Shown one piece after another: positions 31,953 through 44,189 of a stretch of DNA of 64,000 bases. Made by a program: the position numbers and the translations under genes. Numbering within the stretch: position 1 is the first letter of the stretch; every line of letters begins with the position of its first letter. The stretch comes from Ricinus communis (taxonomy: Eukaryota; Streptophyta; Magnoliopsida; Malpighiales; Euphorbiaceae): the NCBI RefSeq assembly GCF_019578655.1, contig NC_063259.1, forward strand, positions 8,358,001-8,422,000. Direction: 5' to 3'. Below the pieces are notes generated by a model that saw only the letters and a list, made by a program, of their open reading frames with translations, was not told where the DNA came from and made no database searches.

Positions 31953-32549
31953 GTAATATAAGGAAACGAGAACAAGATCATCGCCAGCAACCGCAATGCT
32001 CCGCTACTAGCAAGTGCTCGCGTAGCGATGGACCCTCTTCTTCTGCTTCACTTTCACCTAGGCAACCACCAGCACCAGCAGCCCCACCACAACAGCAGCC
32101 AGTCCGAGCAAGAAGAGTAGCAGCTGCACATCCACCCGCACTTACTCGACATTGCCTATGGATATTCCAAAATGTTGATCATAAGAGCCGCTTCCAAGTC
32201 ATGCAATGGAAGCAAGTAATGGTCGAGCGGTGCATTGATTTTGTATTCTTGGAGAGAGTTGCATTAGCTCAGGATGTTCATGCACTATTTGACATATTGC
32301 CCTACGCACACTTCTTCGACATCATTGAGCCTACCTACCGTGAGCTAACCTTTGAGTTTCGAAGCACCTTATTCCTACAGCAGCGGATCACAAACTGGCA
32401 TCAGCCTGATGCAGTTTACCTTAGACATGGAGGAAGGGAGTTCTCGATGTCAGTTCCGCAGTTTGGGATGCATTTGGTTTTATGGACTGAGTAGGAAATC
32501 TCAGGTGAGGAATATCAGGGATGCATATACATTCACCCCATCTCTTACG
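31953..32549 (+). pseudogene. Athila-1 env-position ORF, part 1 (exon 2)
   Basis: Open to 32494, then a stop shortly before the Athila-2 insertion. It starts with a basic, Pro/Gln/Ser-rich region (NIRKREQDHRQQPQ, then RQPPAPAAPPQQQP). A globular part follows (VMVERCIDFVFLERVALAQD, EPTYRELTFEFRST, FSMSVPQFGMHLVLWTE). This matches the ATHILA ORF-1-like class found after pol in Athila elements. I see no signal peptide or transmembrane helix, so 'env' describes position only. It is split by Athila-2 and resumes at 45423. Confidence 0.7.
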
Positions 32550-32554
32550 ACGCC

Positions 32555-33934
32555 TTATATAGATGATTCTATGCATGTTTATTGACCGTTTATCAATCTT
32601 TTATTCGTGTATTTGAGTCATATTTATTCCTGTTTGATCGCACTTTGGTATGTTTATGAGTATTTCAGATTTCGGACTCCTTGATGAGAAATTGATTGAT
32701 TTCCGATTAGAAACCAAGCTATTTGGATGATTTACGCATATTAGATGTTTGTCAGATTCGATTCCTTGTTGGTATGCATTTGGGCCTTTTATCCGAAGAC
32801 GTTGACCTGGCCCTATGTTACTTGCAGACGTAGGCTGTGCCTCCCATGAAAATTTTAGAGATTGGCTTTTTTTGGATGTTGGTGCCCGTTGCACGGGTTG
32901 TTGCATGGGCTATGGCACTTCTGCCCATAAGTAGGCTTACGCAAAACGAGATAGGTTTTCACTTCTCTACGTGCGCGACCCCCCTACTTCTACACCTTTA
33001 TTCTTGACATTTTGGGAGACCAATATCATTTCAAAGGATTGATTTAGGAGATTCAAGCAAAGATTGAAGGTTCTAGACGATTGATCGAGACATCCGAGAT
33101 CCATACTTGAGGCTGGTTTCAGAGTTAGTGCTTGCAACATTTCCACTCCAATTCGAGAGAAGAGGGGTTACATGTTCCATTTCCTTTTCTGTTGTTTATT
33201 TCCTTTTGTATTTTTTTCTTTCATTATGAGTAGCTAGGGCTACCGAACCCATTGGGGTTCACCTGTGTTAATGGATTGTGCTTAGCTATTAGATTTTTAT
33301 TTGCCATTCTTGTAATCTCCTTGCTATTTAGTAATAAAGTTTGATTCAGTTAATTTGAGACGTTGAATTAATTGTCTTTTGGGTTATTTCTTGACAATGA
33401 GAAATGCTTGTTACAACTGGAATTTGAATAGTAAGAACTGGTAGTTAACACTTAGAGATAAAGTTAATTTACTCGCTGGATTAAGAAGTAACAACTTTAA
33501 TAGTTCTAAATCATGCTGAATGCTAATCTGTAATAATCTGATAGGAAGAGATTCCATTAGGTTAGTGCAGGTTTAGGAACTCGGTGAGCTAGAGAGAGGA
33601 ACCGAGTTCGATTCAGGATTTAGGCACGGGTAAGCAAGATTGGTAATTCATAAAATAAACCTTAGAATTCCATCACTTAGGTCCCCCTTGGGTTTATTTC
33701 TCTTATTACGGTTGTCTTTCGATTGTTAGTTGCTGTTCATTTATCTATTTGCATTCATAGTCATTAGTTAGTTAATTTAGACTTCTCACACCCTATTTCA
33801 GACTAGATAACATAGCAAACAATAGTAACTCTAGGTTCACCCAATCTCCAGGGATACAACCTTGATACTCACTAGTGCTAGGCCATATCGATAGGTTCAC
33901 TGCCTTAGGTGTAGGTTGCATCAGTAGCCCATCA
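32555..33934 (+). repeat. Athila-2 5' LTR (1,380 bp)
   Basis: Starts TTATATAGATG (TG mutated to TT) and ends GCCCATCA. It carries about 170 bp more than the 3' LTR in the GC-rich palindrome region (about 32830-33020). Confidence 0.96.
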
Positions 33935-33940
33935 AGTTTT

Positions 33941-33958
33941 TGGCGCCGTTGCCGGGGA
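33941..33958 (+). promoter_or_regulatory. Athila-2 primer-binding site, tRNA-Asp
   Basis: TGGCGCCGTTGCCGGGGA is the exact complement of the 3' end of plant tRNA-Asp including CCA. It lies six bases after the LTR. Confidence 0.95.
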
Positions 33959-34093
33959 TCCCGTAACGGTGAACTAGAATGAGTTGTTTTCATGTTACTT
34001 TAGTCATCATTTGTTTATTTATTTATTCTTTATTCTTTATTTTATTTCTTTTACTGATTGGTGGTTGTTTGGATTGTCGATTTTAGGTAGTTT

Positions 34094-35954
34094 ATGACCA
34101 GGAGCTCTAACCCTGATCCCATAGAACTTTTATTTGACCCGGAGCGTTCTCTTAGATTATTGCAACGACGTTTGCAGGCAGTTGAGGACGAGGTCGGAGT
34201 TACAGTTTAGGTTCATAGAGCTAACGTGGTAAAGAACCACAACCCGCAGGCCGATGACGATCAGAGGACGATGTACGAGTTTGCTCGACCATCTTTGGAT
34301 GGGACGAAAACTAGTATGGTCAGACCTCCTCTAGCAGCCAACAATTTTTGAGATAAAGGCCAATGTTATCCAGATGATCCAGTAGAGCGTGCAGTTCGGA
34401 GGATTGCCCAGCGAGGATCCCAATGCACATATCGCTAACTTTGTGGAGATTTGTGACACATTCAAAATAAAGGGAACAACCGATGACGCCATTCAGCTGA
34501 GATTGTTTTCATTTTCCTTGAGGGACAGAGCAAAGAGATGGTTGCAATCTCTTCCATAGCAGATGATTACTACTTGGAAGGCGTTGGCTGAAAAATTTCT
34601 CTATAAGTATTTTCCTTCCGCTAAAATTGCTAAACTTAAAAATGACATATCTTCTTTTGTGCAGTTTGATGATGAAAACATGTACGATGCATGGGAGAGA
34701 TTTAAGGATCTTTTGAGATGCTTCCCATATCACGGATTGCCAGTGTGGATGCAGGTTCAGACCTTCTACAGTGGGTTGAACCTTACGACTAGGCAGATGA
34801 TGGATCTTTGCGATGGGTGGAAGTAACGCTAAGCGATTAAGGCGCTGACGGGCTCGAGACTTGATAGTGGAAATGGCCATGAACAATTATCGGTGGCAAT
34901 CCTCTGAGGCCGAGCCGGGGAGAGGTGGTCAACCAAGTGGATTCTCGGCGAGCCTTGGTAGCTCGGGTGGAGCTTCTAGCCAAGAATATTGACCAACTCA
35001 GGATGCCGGTTCATGCAGTGAGCGTTGGGCTGCGAGTTTTGTGGTGGCCCTTTTCGGTCGAACTATCTGCAGGGAGGTATGTTTGCTTCATCTTCTTCTA
35101 CTTTTCCATCTGTTTGTATTGTGTCTTCTGATGTTGAGCAGGTTGATTATATGGGGAATGCCCAAAGGCAACAGAACAACCCTTACAGCAACACATACAA
35201 CCCTGGGTGGCACAATCATCCCAACTTCGGTTGGAGGAACAATAATGCCTAGGGTCCACTAGGTTTTTAGAGACTTCATCAGCAGCCATATCAACAGCCA
35301 GCTGGGCCTGCACAAGCTCCTCCTCCACCAGAAAAGAAGTCAAATTTAGAGGAGCTTATGATGAAGTTTGTGACATTTGCGGAGATGAGATTCCAGCAGA
35401 CTGATAGTGCACTTGGGAATCAGCAGGCCTCGATTCAGAACTTGGAGACTCAGATTGGCCAGATTTCTAAGATGCTTTTAGAGAGACCCTCAGGATCGCT
35501 CCCCAGTACTACAGAGTCAAACCCGAGGGAGCATTGCAAGGCTATCACCTTACGATCAGGTAAGCAATTGTTTGGCTCTTTACCTTTAGCTGATAAGGAT
35601 GATATGATTGTGCAGGACGAGCCAGTTAAGGAAGGACTAGAGCCTGAGGTGGTGGAGATCGAGAGGAAGAAAGAAGACAGGCAAAAGAGCCTTGTGCGGG
35701 AGTATCAGCCCCCGATTCCATATCCTGTGAGGTTGAGGCAGGATAAGGTGGACAAGCAATACAATAAGTTTCTTGACTTGTTTAAGCAGCTGAAAGTTAA
35801 CTTACCTTTTGTTGAGGTAATTTCACATATGTTGAAGTACACCAAGTTCTTAAAGGAGATTTTGAGCAACAAGAGGAAGTTGGAGGATCTTGGTCAAGTA
35901 GTACTTAATGAGGAGTGTCCAACTATTCTCCAGAATAAGCTGCCACTCAAGTGA
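34094..35954 (+). pseudogene. Athila-2 gag
   Basis: MTRSSNPDPIELLFDPERS starts it. A frameshift near 34350 breaks the N-terminus. The capsid segment reopens at 34563 (WKALAEKFLYKYFPSAKIAK, MYDAWERFKDLLRCFPYHG) and is lost again before the knuckle, which is garbled near 35030. An open frame of 198 codons (35358-35954) covers the C-terminus: FAEMRFQQTDSALGNQQASI, HCKAITLRSGKQL, REYQPPIPYPVRLRQ. Stops at NNA* (35250) and GF* (35268) match Athila-1. Confidence 0.93.
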
Positions 35955-36425
35955 TGAGATCTAGGGAGTTTTACTGTCCCTTGTGTGATTGGCGATTTGC
36001 CAATTAGTGGTGCATTGGCCGATTTAGGAGCTAGTATTAATTTGATGCCCACTAGTTTGTTTGCTAAGTTAGAGTTGCATGAACCTAAGCCTACTAGGAT
36101 GAGCATTCAGTTAGCTGATAGGACAGTTAAGATTCCTAGAGGTATTGTTGAGGATGTACTTGTGAAGATGGATAAATTTATCTTTCCTGTGGACTTTATG
36201 GTGATGGATATGGAGGGTGAGAGCACTGTGCCTTTTATCTTGGGTAGGCCTTTCTTAGCTACATCGAGGGTTGTTATCGATGTAAGCAATGGGAAGCTTA
36301 AGCTTAGAGTTGATGATGAGACCATTACCTTTGACCTAGCCACTTCTATGAGACAGTCACTGGACCATGATAATGTTGTGTATTCTGTTGATGTGATTGA
36401 TGATGTGGTTGAGTCCCATTTGTAG
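35955..36425 (+). pseudogene. Athila-2 aspartic protease
   Basis: One stop separates it from gag (LPLK*). IGDLPISGALADLGASINLM holds an intact active site. IQLADRTVKIPRGIVEDVL, DKFIFPVDFMVMDMEGE and FILGRPFLATSRVVIDVSNG follow. It ends at TAG 36423-36425 after VVESHL, the codon shared with Athila-1. Confidence 0.93.
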
Positions 36426-36639
36426 GAAATGTTATGTTCTGACCCTTTGCAGGTAGCATTAGCTGAGGATAAGGAGGAGTTGTCCAACGAGCAAGTGTTG
36501 GAGCAACTCGCAGTTTTATTGGCTTATCAGCCAAGCTTGTCAACTGATTCTTATCTTTTTCTTGACAGGTGTGGAGTGTAGAAGGTAAAGACTTCATTCA
36601 AGGACCCACCAGTCTTAGAATTGAAGGAGTTACTGAGCC

Positions 36640-37690
36640 ACTTGATTTATGCCTTCTTGGATGAATAGAAGCGCTTACCAGTGATCATAGCAGCTGATCT
36701 GACTCCTGAAGAACAAGCCATGCTTTTAGAAGTTCTAAGGAAGTACAAGAAGGCCTTTGCCTTCAAGATAGCTAACATCCTAGGCATAAATCTAAGTTTT
36801 TGCTCTCATAAGATCTTGTTGGAGGACAGTTTCAGGCCGGTTGTTTAGCCTCAGAGACGGCTCAACCCGAACATGAAAGAAGTGGTGAAGAATGAGGTAA
36901 TTATACTTCTTGATGTAGGTTTGATCTATCCCATTTCTGACAGTTCGTGGCTGAGTCCTATGCAGGTTGTGCCCAAGAAAGGAAGCATGACGGTGGTAAG
37001 GAATGAGAAGGATGAGTTGATCCCAACTCGGACGGTAACAGGCTTCTGAGTTTGCATTGATTATAGGAGGCTTAATGATGTAACTCGGAAGGATCATTTC
37101 CCTCTTCTTTTCATTGATCAGATGATTGAGCGTTTGGCAGGTCACATGTTTTATTGTTTTCTTGATGGTTTTTCAAGTTGTTTCGATTCTGTACTGAGGA
37201 CCAAGAAGACTACTTTCACCCGCCCCTATGGGACGTTAAACTACGGATGAATGCCATTCGGACTGCAATGCACCGGCCTACATTCGTGATTGCATGATGG
37301 CTATCTTCGAGGACATGATCGAGGAGTCTATGGAGGTATTTATGGATGACTTCTCTATTTTTGGTGATTCTTTCTCTCTTTGTTTGGCAAATCTTGAGCG
37401 CATGTTAGCTAGGTGTATTGAGGCTAACTTGGTATTGAACTGGAAACAATGCCATTTCATGGTGAGAGAGGGGATTGTGTTAGGGCATAAGATCTCTCAG
37501 GCTGGGATGGAGGTGGACAGAGCTAAGATAGAGGTTATATCTAAGCTACCTCCTTCTAGTTCTGTTAAGGCAGTTAGGAGTTTTCTAGGCCATACAGGAT
37601 TTTATAGGAGATTTATTAGAGATTTCTCTAAGATTGCTAGGCCTCTTACTCAGTTGTTAGTTAATGATGTACCTTTTGTTTTTAATGATG
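36640..37690 (+). pseudogene. Athila-2 reverse transcriptase
   Basis: Visible in order: VVPKKGSMTVVRNEKDELIP, VCIDYRRLNDVTRKDHF, FIDQMIERLAGHMFYCFLDG. After a broken stretch (37190-37290) comes MAIFEDMIEESMEVFMDDF with the catalytic MDDF. Then CHFMVREGIVLGHKISQAG and VRSFLGHTGFYRRFIRDFS. The 176-codon open frame 37294-37824 extends into RNase H. Confidence 0.94.
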
Positions 37691-37719
37691 CATGCTTGGC
37701 TGCTTTTGAGTTACTTAAG

Positions 37720-38229
37720 AAACTTCTAACTACAGCCCCGATCATGGTTTCGCCTGATTGGGGGCTGCCTTTTGAGTTGATGTGCGATGCTAGTGATTAT
37801 GCAGTTGGAGCTGTGCTTGGATAGAGGATTAAAAAGAAGTTCCAACCCATTTATTATGCTAGCAAGACTTTGACAAGAGCCCAAGAGCACTACACCACCA
37901 TAGAGAAGGAGTTGTTGGCTGTTGTTTATGCCTTCGACAAGTTTAGATCGTACATTATTCTCTACAAGACCATTGTCTTCACGGACCACTCGGCATTGAG
38001 GTACTTATTCCTGAAAAATGATGCGAAACCAAGATTAATTCGGTGGATTCTTTTGTTGTAGGAATTTGATGTCGAGATCAAGGATAAGAAGGGCACAGAG
38101 AATATGGCAGCGGACCATTTATCGAGATTGGAGAATCCTCACTTGGATGCACTTGATGAGACGACCATAGACGATATATTTTCAGAGGAGCAATTATATG
38201 TCACTCAGGTATTCACTGACACTCCCTGG
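37720..38229 (+). pseudogene. Athila-2 RNase H
   Basis: FELMCDASDYAVGAVLG, then a stop at Gln, [51 protein letters not shown]. The catalytic Asp, Glu and Asp residues are kept. TAG at 38059-38061 (LLL*EF) is the glutamine-codon stop shared by all three Athila copies. MAADHLSRLENP ends the domain. Confidence 0.92.
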
Positions 38230-39530
38230 TTTTCAGATTATGCTAATTATTTGGTTGCTAGGGTTCTACCAAAGGGTATGACTTATTAGCAAAAGAAGAA
38301 ATTCTTTACTAATTTGAAATACTACATTTGGGAAGATCCCTTTCTATTTAGAGTGTGTGCAGATCAGGTGATTCGCCATTGTGTGTATGGCGAAGAGACT
38401 CTCCAAATATTTAGGCACTGCCCTGAGGGACCCACTGGAGGTCATCAAGCGGCAAACCATACAGCAAGGAAGGTGCTAGAGGCAGGATTCTATTGGCCTA
38501 TGCTCTTCCAAGATGCACATAAATTCGTTCAGGTTTATGATGCTTGTCAGCGCGCAGGTAATATCTCTTCTCGTGATGAGATGCCCCAAACTAGTGTGCA
38601 AGTTGTTGAGATTTTTGATGTTTAGGGCATCGACTTCATAGGACCCTTTCCCTCTTCATATGGTAATAAGTATATTCCGATTGCTGTTGAGTACTTTTCT
38701 AAGTGGCCTAAAGCTCAGGCTGTGACCACTGGTGATGCCAAGGTTATTTGCAGGTTCCTTAAGCGATTGTTTGCTAGGTTTGGCACACCTAGGGCGCTTA
38801 TTAGTGATAGAGGAACACATTTCTGCAATGCCCAATTAGATAAGGTACTTAAGCGGTACAGGGTTACTCAGCGGGTTCTCTACTCCCTATCACCCCTAAA
38901 CTAGTGGGCAGGTTGAGGTAACTAATAGGGGTATTAAGCATATTTTAGAGAGAACCGTTAGTACCAATAGGAAGGATTAGGCTCTTAAGTTGGATGATGC
39001 ATTGTGGGCGTTTAGGACTACTTTTAGGACATCTATAGGTTTTACGCCCTATCGTCTTGTTTATGGAAAGTCATGTCATTTGCCCTCGCCAAAGTTGTAG
39101 AGCACGGGCACTTGGGCCCTTAGGACTTGTAACTTTGATATTGATTCTGCAGGTAAGGAGCGACAGTGGCAACTGAGTGAGTTAGATGAGTAGCGCTAGC
39201 AGGCGTATGAAAACTCGTTAACTTACAAAGCAAGGACGAAGAAATGGCATGATTAAAGGATTTATGGGCCTAAGGAGTTTCGTGCCTGGATCGAAAGTGT
39301 CGCTTACACCTCCGCCTCATGTGTTTCCGAAGTCGCAGTCGCTGTTTGGACCATTTCAGTCGATGTCTTTTTCGTATGGGAGTGGTAGAGTCAGATCATC
39401 CCAGAAGCTTAGATTTCTGCTGAAAGTGGCCATCTATTGAAGCTTTACCACAGTAACTCATCGATGGCATGTTCGAGTCAATTCCGGCTTTGCATACAGA
39501 GGGTCGATCCTGACGAGGTCAAGTTTAGAC
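38230..39530 (+). pseudogene. Athila-2 integrase
   Basis: HCPEGPTGGHQAANHTARK and VYDACQRAGNISSRDEMPQ form the zinc region; one Cys of the CxxC reads Tyr. [17 protein letters not shown] keeps the first Asp, preceded by a TGG-to-TAG stop. LISDRGTHFCNAQL keeps the second. TAA at 38897-38899 replaces Gln in HPQT, with VEVTNRGIK (Glu) after it. The C-terminal part (39120-39530) is heavily changed; GKLKSRW is no longer readable. Confidence 0.92.
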
Positions 39531-39938
39531 TCCTGAAAAATAAGCACTTTGTACATTCGACTTTGGTTATGCTTTCACGTTTTTTTTAGTTTTTATTATT
39601 TCGTTATTTTATTTTGACTTTATTCATTTTGGTTTGCTTGATTGTTTATATGTTTAGTGTTACTCTTTTAACTTGTTTTGATTCCTCTGTTTCGAAGTTT
39701 TTGAGGATATTTGGTGTCGGGGAAGAATATTGTTATGTGTTACAGGTGATTTGGATTGCATTCTGGCAATTTTAGTCTGCTTCATGGTTCGGACCTGGAA
39801 TGTCCTGCTGCATCACCCAGTATATTTAAATGAACCCTATTTAAACGAGGTTTTTCACATCTTTTCACTCTTTTAGCCGATTTTCTCTTCTTCCTAACTC
39901 TTTCTCTACTCTTCTACTTCTTGTCAGAGACAATCCAA
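39531..39938 (+). promoter_or_regulatory. Athila-2 pol-env spacer and leader
   Basis: A T-rich stretch is followed by AT-rich promoter-like words (GTATATTTAAATG, CCCTATTTAAACG at 39821-39850), then a CT-rich leader ending at a splice donor. The GC palindromes of Athila-1 are not obvious here. Confidence 0.35.
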
Positions 39939-40853
39939 GTAAGTAATTTCATGTTTTTCACTTAATTTTGCTTGTTTTTTGTTCCGTTCTTGCATAATTT
40001 TCATTAATTTCATGTTTTTCACTTAATTTTGCTTGTTTTTGTTCCGTTCTTGCATAATTTTCATTCAGTTCTTCTTATACTTTTGTTAATTTTTGCATTA
40101 TTTCTCTCCTGTTGTAGCTTACTTTCCTACAAACTACATTTTCTTTTGATTCTTCACCTCATGTATGTCATCTCATTCCACTTTATTTATTTTCTATTGC
40201 AATATTTGACTTTAGTACCTATTCTATTGTTTATTTTGGTTCATTTGCTTTATTTCGATTATGTTTTGCTTGTCTTTACTTCTCTGTTTTTGTATGTTCA
40301 ATTTTTATTTCGTTTTTGTATCCTTGTTTCATTTTCGTATTTTGAGTTTATTCCGTTTCTTTTTTCAATTGTGTTCCTTTTTATTAAGTCTATCCTCATT
40401 CTGTTTTTATTGTGCTTTTTCTATTTTCTGTTAATTATTTCAATTATGTTTTTTCACTTCTTTTTCTACTCTTTTTCTTTCACTAGTTTTTATGTGTTTT
40501 TTTATTGTTCTCCATTTCTGTTATTTTATTTTTACATTCTCCGTTGTTGGCTGTGTCATTGGACATAGAATCTTGGATGTGCTGGCTGTACCATTGGGTA
40601 CATTATGATGTTATGCGCTGAAATGCCATTGTGCATTATATCTGTTATTATCTGTTTTCTCTTCTCCCCCTCCACTCTAAATTTTCAACCTTGTAGGATT
40701 TCAGCGGTTAGGGTACCTTACCCTTAGCTTCCTGGGTTAACAACCAACCCGTTATACTACCGAATTTCTGTCAAATTTTATGTAAATTGAACATGCATGA
40801 TTGATTATAATGTTTTGCTACTTATTTTGTTATCTGACATTGCATTTTATCAG
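39939..40853 (+). other. Athila-2 env-position gene: leader intron (915 nt)
   Basis: Donor CAA|GTAAGTAA at 39939 has the same CAA|GTAAGT context as Athila-1. Acceptor TTTTATCAG| ends at 40853, with a possible branch word TATCTGACAT at 40831-40840. The intron is extremely T-rich, which explains a long hydrophobic open frame (40029-40568) that I do not accept as a gene. Confidence 0.55.
39945..40065 (+). repeat. 61-bp tandem duplication in the intron
   Basis: The word AATTTCATGTTTTTCAC starts both copies (39945 and 40006). They differ only by one T in a T run, so the duplication is recent. It begins a few bases after the splice donor. Confidence 0.95.
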
Positions 40854-40858
40854 GTAGT

Positions 40859-42521
40859 ATGACCGACGATCAGAGAGCCGCTGGGAAGCGAGCTAGAGTT
40901 GACGATGGTTCTTCTAGTCCCCGCACTGTGCCGACCTCATCGCCTCCAAGACCTCCGACAACAAGTTTACCCTCAGCACGGGATCGCCCAAGAACCTGAG
41001 CTCGACCTGTCCCCACACCTGCAACTAGCAGGCATCCTTACTTGATCTTCACCAACCAGGCGCATATTGATAGATTTCGAGTGGTGAGGACGAAGACGCT
41101 TCTGACTGGGAGGTGCATCGATTGGCAGGCCCTGATGGATGTTGGGCTTTTTGAGGAGATTTCTAGTTTGTTGGAGACAGTACCATGGAATAGGTTCTTT
41201 ATTCACTTATAGAGAGCTAACTTTGGAGTTCTTCAAAGACTTTTGGCTTCACCATTGTTAGGATTTTACTTCACCAAACATGGTTTCCTTTAGGGTGACT
41301 AGCAGGACTTACAGGATGTCCCTAGCTGAGTTTGGTATAGCTTTAGGGATATGGACTAGAGCGGAGGTGGATCCCAATTTGTTTGATCAGGCATTTAGAC
41401 ATTTGGGGACGAATATAGACTTGTATTGGGAGGATATTAGGGTGGTCCGACGCTCTTTCTCTTCGAGCCTGACCAAGGCTTCATGTATTTCAGACAGTTT
41501 GAGATACCTCCACAATATATTGGCGCACACATTGGCTGGTAGGGGTGAGAGTTGGGGAGCTCTCAACAAGGTTGATGTTCCTTTACTTTGGCATATTCGG
41601 CAGAGGACCTATTTGGATTTAGGGTTTCTGATAGCTACACAGATGGATAGGATTCAGAAATCGGCTAGGAAGGCAGTTATTAGTTTTAGACCCTGTGTGA
41701 CTAGGCTAGCTAGGAATATGGGGGTATTGACTCCAACCGCTGTTCAGAGTATGACAGAATTAGGTTTTATGCCAGCTGTTGGGACACAGCAGATGTACAA
41801 CATGCAAATGGTTATTGGATCGAGTCTACCTCTAGCGGTTTCGAGTACCACTTGACAGGGTCCAATTCAGCTAGCCAGATGGGTGGCGACGGTGCTGATG
41901 AGGGTGATGATGATGATGTTGACATCACCGAGGAGCAGCTTGTACCTCCACCACGTCCCTCACTAAGGCCCACAGATGTTCCTGACCCATCTATGTTCTT
42001 TAGTCCATCAGCAGCTGGTGCCTCTTCTTCTTTTTCACCAAGCACATCAGTAGCATCTAGATTGGATAGGATGGAGGCCCGGATGACCCAGCAGTGGGAT
42101 CTTACACAAACCTTCCGTACCAAGGCTAGGGATTCAATGAGAGCCTTGCGCGAGATGCTCTGCATAATACACGCACCCACCTTCTGGATGACCTGTGGCC
42201 TCAGGCACCGAGATGAAAGAAGACCATAATATTTTTTATTTTTCTTTACAAGATATCTCTCAACAGTTAGCTGGGATGCGAGTATCCAGTTCTCATATGC
42301 CACCACATGTGCCTACGCCTCCACCACCGTCTGTGCCGATATCACCCTTTGACCTTAAGGGTTTCTTTGATAGTTTTGGTGACCCCTACTTGTCCATTAC
42401 TTCTCCTCCACCGCCACCTGCTCCAGCCCTAGTCCCGAGTACTTCTACCAGTGCTGATGCCCCGATGTCTCCTCAGCTGGATGATCCTTTGTTTACTCCG
42501 GATTTCACCCAGCAGGACTAG
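40859..42521 (+). pseudogene. Athila-2 env-position ORF
   Basis: The ATG at 40859 (MTDDQRAAGKRARVDDG) is five bases into exon 2. A Pro/Ser/Thr-rich, basic N-terminus leads to a globular part: HIDRFRVVRTKTLLTGRCID, then after a frameshift the 191-codon frame 41280-41855 (YRMSLAEFGIALGIWTRAE, SDSLRYLHNILAHTLAGRG, LLWHIRQRTYLDLGFLIATQ). The C-terminus is acidic, then coiled (RLDRMEARMTQQWD), then Pro-rich, ending DDPLFTPDFTQQD. It corresponds part by part to Athila-1. No membrane segment is seen. Two further frameshifts disable it. Confidence 0.75.
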
Positions 42522-44167
42522 GGTAGTCTAGTTGATCGTGTTGAGGATTGAGGATCCTCTTCCATTATTGGATGTTTGTTTTCTTTATTTAGTTCTTTAT
42601 ATTGTTGGACAATTTATTTTCTTTCTATTTTTGTTATGGATGCTATTAATTTTGTTTTAGTCTTAGTTATTGAATGTTATTTTGGATCATGTGGGGTACT
42701 ATACCTGTTTCACACTGAGGACAGTGTTTTTCTCAAGTGTAGGGTAGGTACCTTAGTTTTGTGCAGGTACCAATTTTGTTATCTCGAACCTCTATAAGGA
42801 TGGTATGCTGCTGTTTTAATTTTGTTTTCATTTTCCTTATTGATTGAGCATGTTCATTCTTACTGTCCTTATCTTGAGTTTTGTTTTAATCGAGTAGTTG
42901 ATGACTTTTCTCTTTTGAATGGATACCCTTATAGCTTTTATCGAACCTTGTTGGAAGAAGGCAAGGAACAAATCTCTTAATTTGAATCAAGCCAGGTAAA
43001 ACTGGTGTTTTTCCTTAATTTTTCCATTTTACTTTATCTTGGATATAGAACACTATTAATATTGATGCTTATTATTATGATTGATTGTTTAAACTTTGGT
43101 TTGAGAACTCATGCAATTTTAAGCCACTCAAATGGAGAGGTTTTTATGCTCCTTTTGTTTTTGATTAGTGAGCATTGTACAGAATTTTTATTTCTAGAAC
43201 TTGCTTTGTGATGACTTTTGAGATTACATGAATTTTTGATAGTCATGAGATGATTTGGGCACTTAGGATTTACACAATTTTTGGCCAAAAGCCTAACCCT
43301 GTTTTTCCCTTAGTGAACCAATTTTGAGCCTTGGCCTTTTCTTTCATTGTAATTCACCTTTGACACTCATTTTATCACTTCTATTCATTCTACCATTCTT
43401 TCTACCATTGTTGCTGGAAATTATGTAAGTTTATACTGCATTTCATTTTGGATCAATTTGCATTCTTTTTGTATATATTCACTAAGTTGCTAGATTTTTC
43501 GTAGATGCTCCCTTCAATCCAAATGGTACATATCGTTTTACTACTTTTGATTGAGCATTGTATTACTTCATTCTGTGTTATCTGTTGTTGCAGGAGTAGT
43601 TAAAAAAATAATAATAATAAAAAATAAAATTTCTTTTAGTTCATTTCGAGCATCATCTTATTATTGGAGCAACTTAGTGTTCATTTTTGGTACAACATTT
43701 GATCCTTAGCTATTATCTTGCATTACCTGCATAATTTTCCAGCAACTTTTAACCTACTTTTCATATTTCTCCATACCCTACCTTAACCCCATTACAACCT
43801 GGCTCAAGACCCTTCAATCATGATTATTGATTATTTCACAGTAGTGGATATTAGATCTATAAGCAAGCTTATGGTAAGCATCTTTTTCTGTATTTTTGCG
43901 TTGAGAGCTTGGCGATCTTCTTTCACCTATATACACTTGTGTGTTTTGAGTGACATCTTGTAAGGCATGGTTCTCAAATTCTCAGTTTGGATGGTTTATC
44001 ATTTTAATTTTAACAGCTTTATTAACTTTGTTCTATTTCTCAAGGATTTAGTGATTTGGGAATTTTGAGGAAATTCGTTACGGAGTTTTGAGATTTGTTT
44101 TGAGCTAACCTCCTGCAATGTATTTGATTGAGTTATTTGGTATCTGTTTGAGGAGTGAGTTGTTGAT
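42522..44167 (+). other. Athila-2 3' noncoding region
   Basis: No gene. It contains GGACAGTG...CTCAAGTGTAGGGTAGG (42717-42748), a PPT-like purine word far upstream of the real PPT. An (AAT)n-like run lies at 43605-43625. Segment order matches 46397-48083 of Athila-1. Confidence 0.7.
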
Positions 44168-44185
44168 TGCTTGAGGACAAGCAAA
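44168..44185 (+). other. conserved 7-bp-stem hairpin before the PPT (Athila-2)
   Basis: TTGCTTG-AGGA-CAAGCAA is a perfect stem with a 4-base loop. The same hairpin is at 48084 and 59453 and, inverted, at 53537. Confidence 0.8.
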
Positions 44186-44189
44186 TGCT

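Noticed and set aside
33941..33958. tRNA-like sequence
   Set aside because: Only the 18 bases matching the tRNA 3' end are present, as expected for a retroelement primer site; no cloverleaf.
40029..40568. 179-codon hydrophobic open frame resembling a multi-pass membrane protein
   Set aside because: It lies in the T-rich intron before the Athila-2 env-position ORF. T-rich DNA gives Phe/Leu/Ile/Ser runs in any open frame, and a 61-bp tandem duplication overlaps it. No motif or homologous frame exists in Athila-1.
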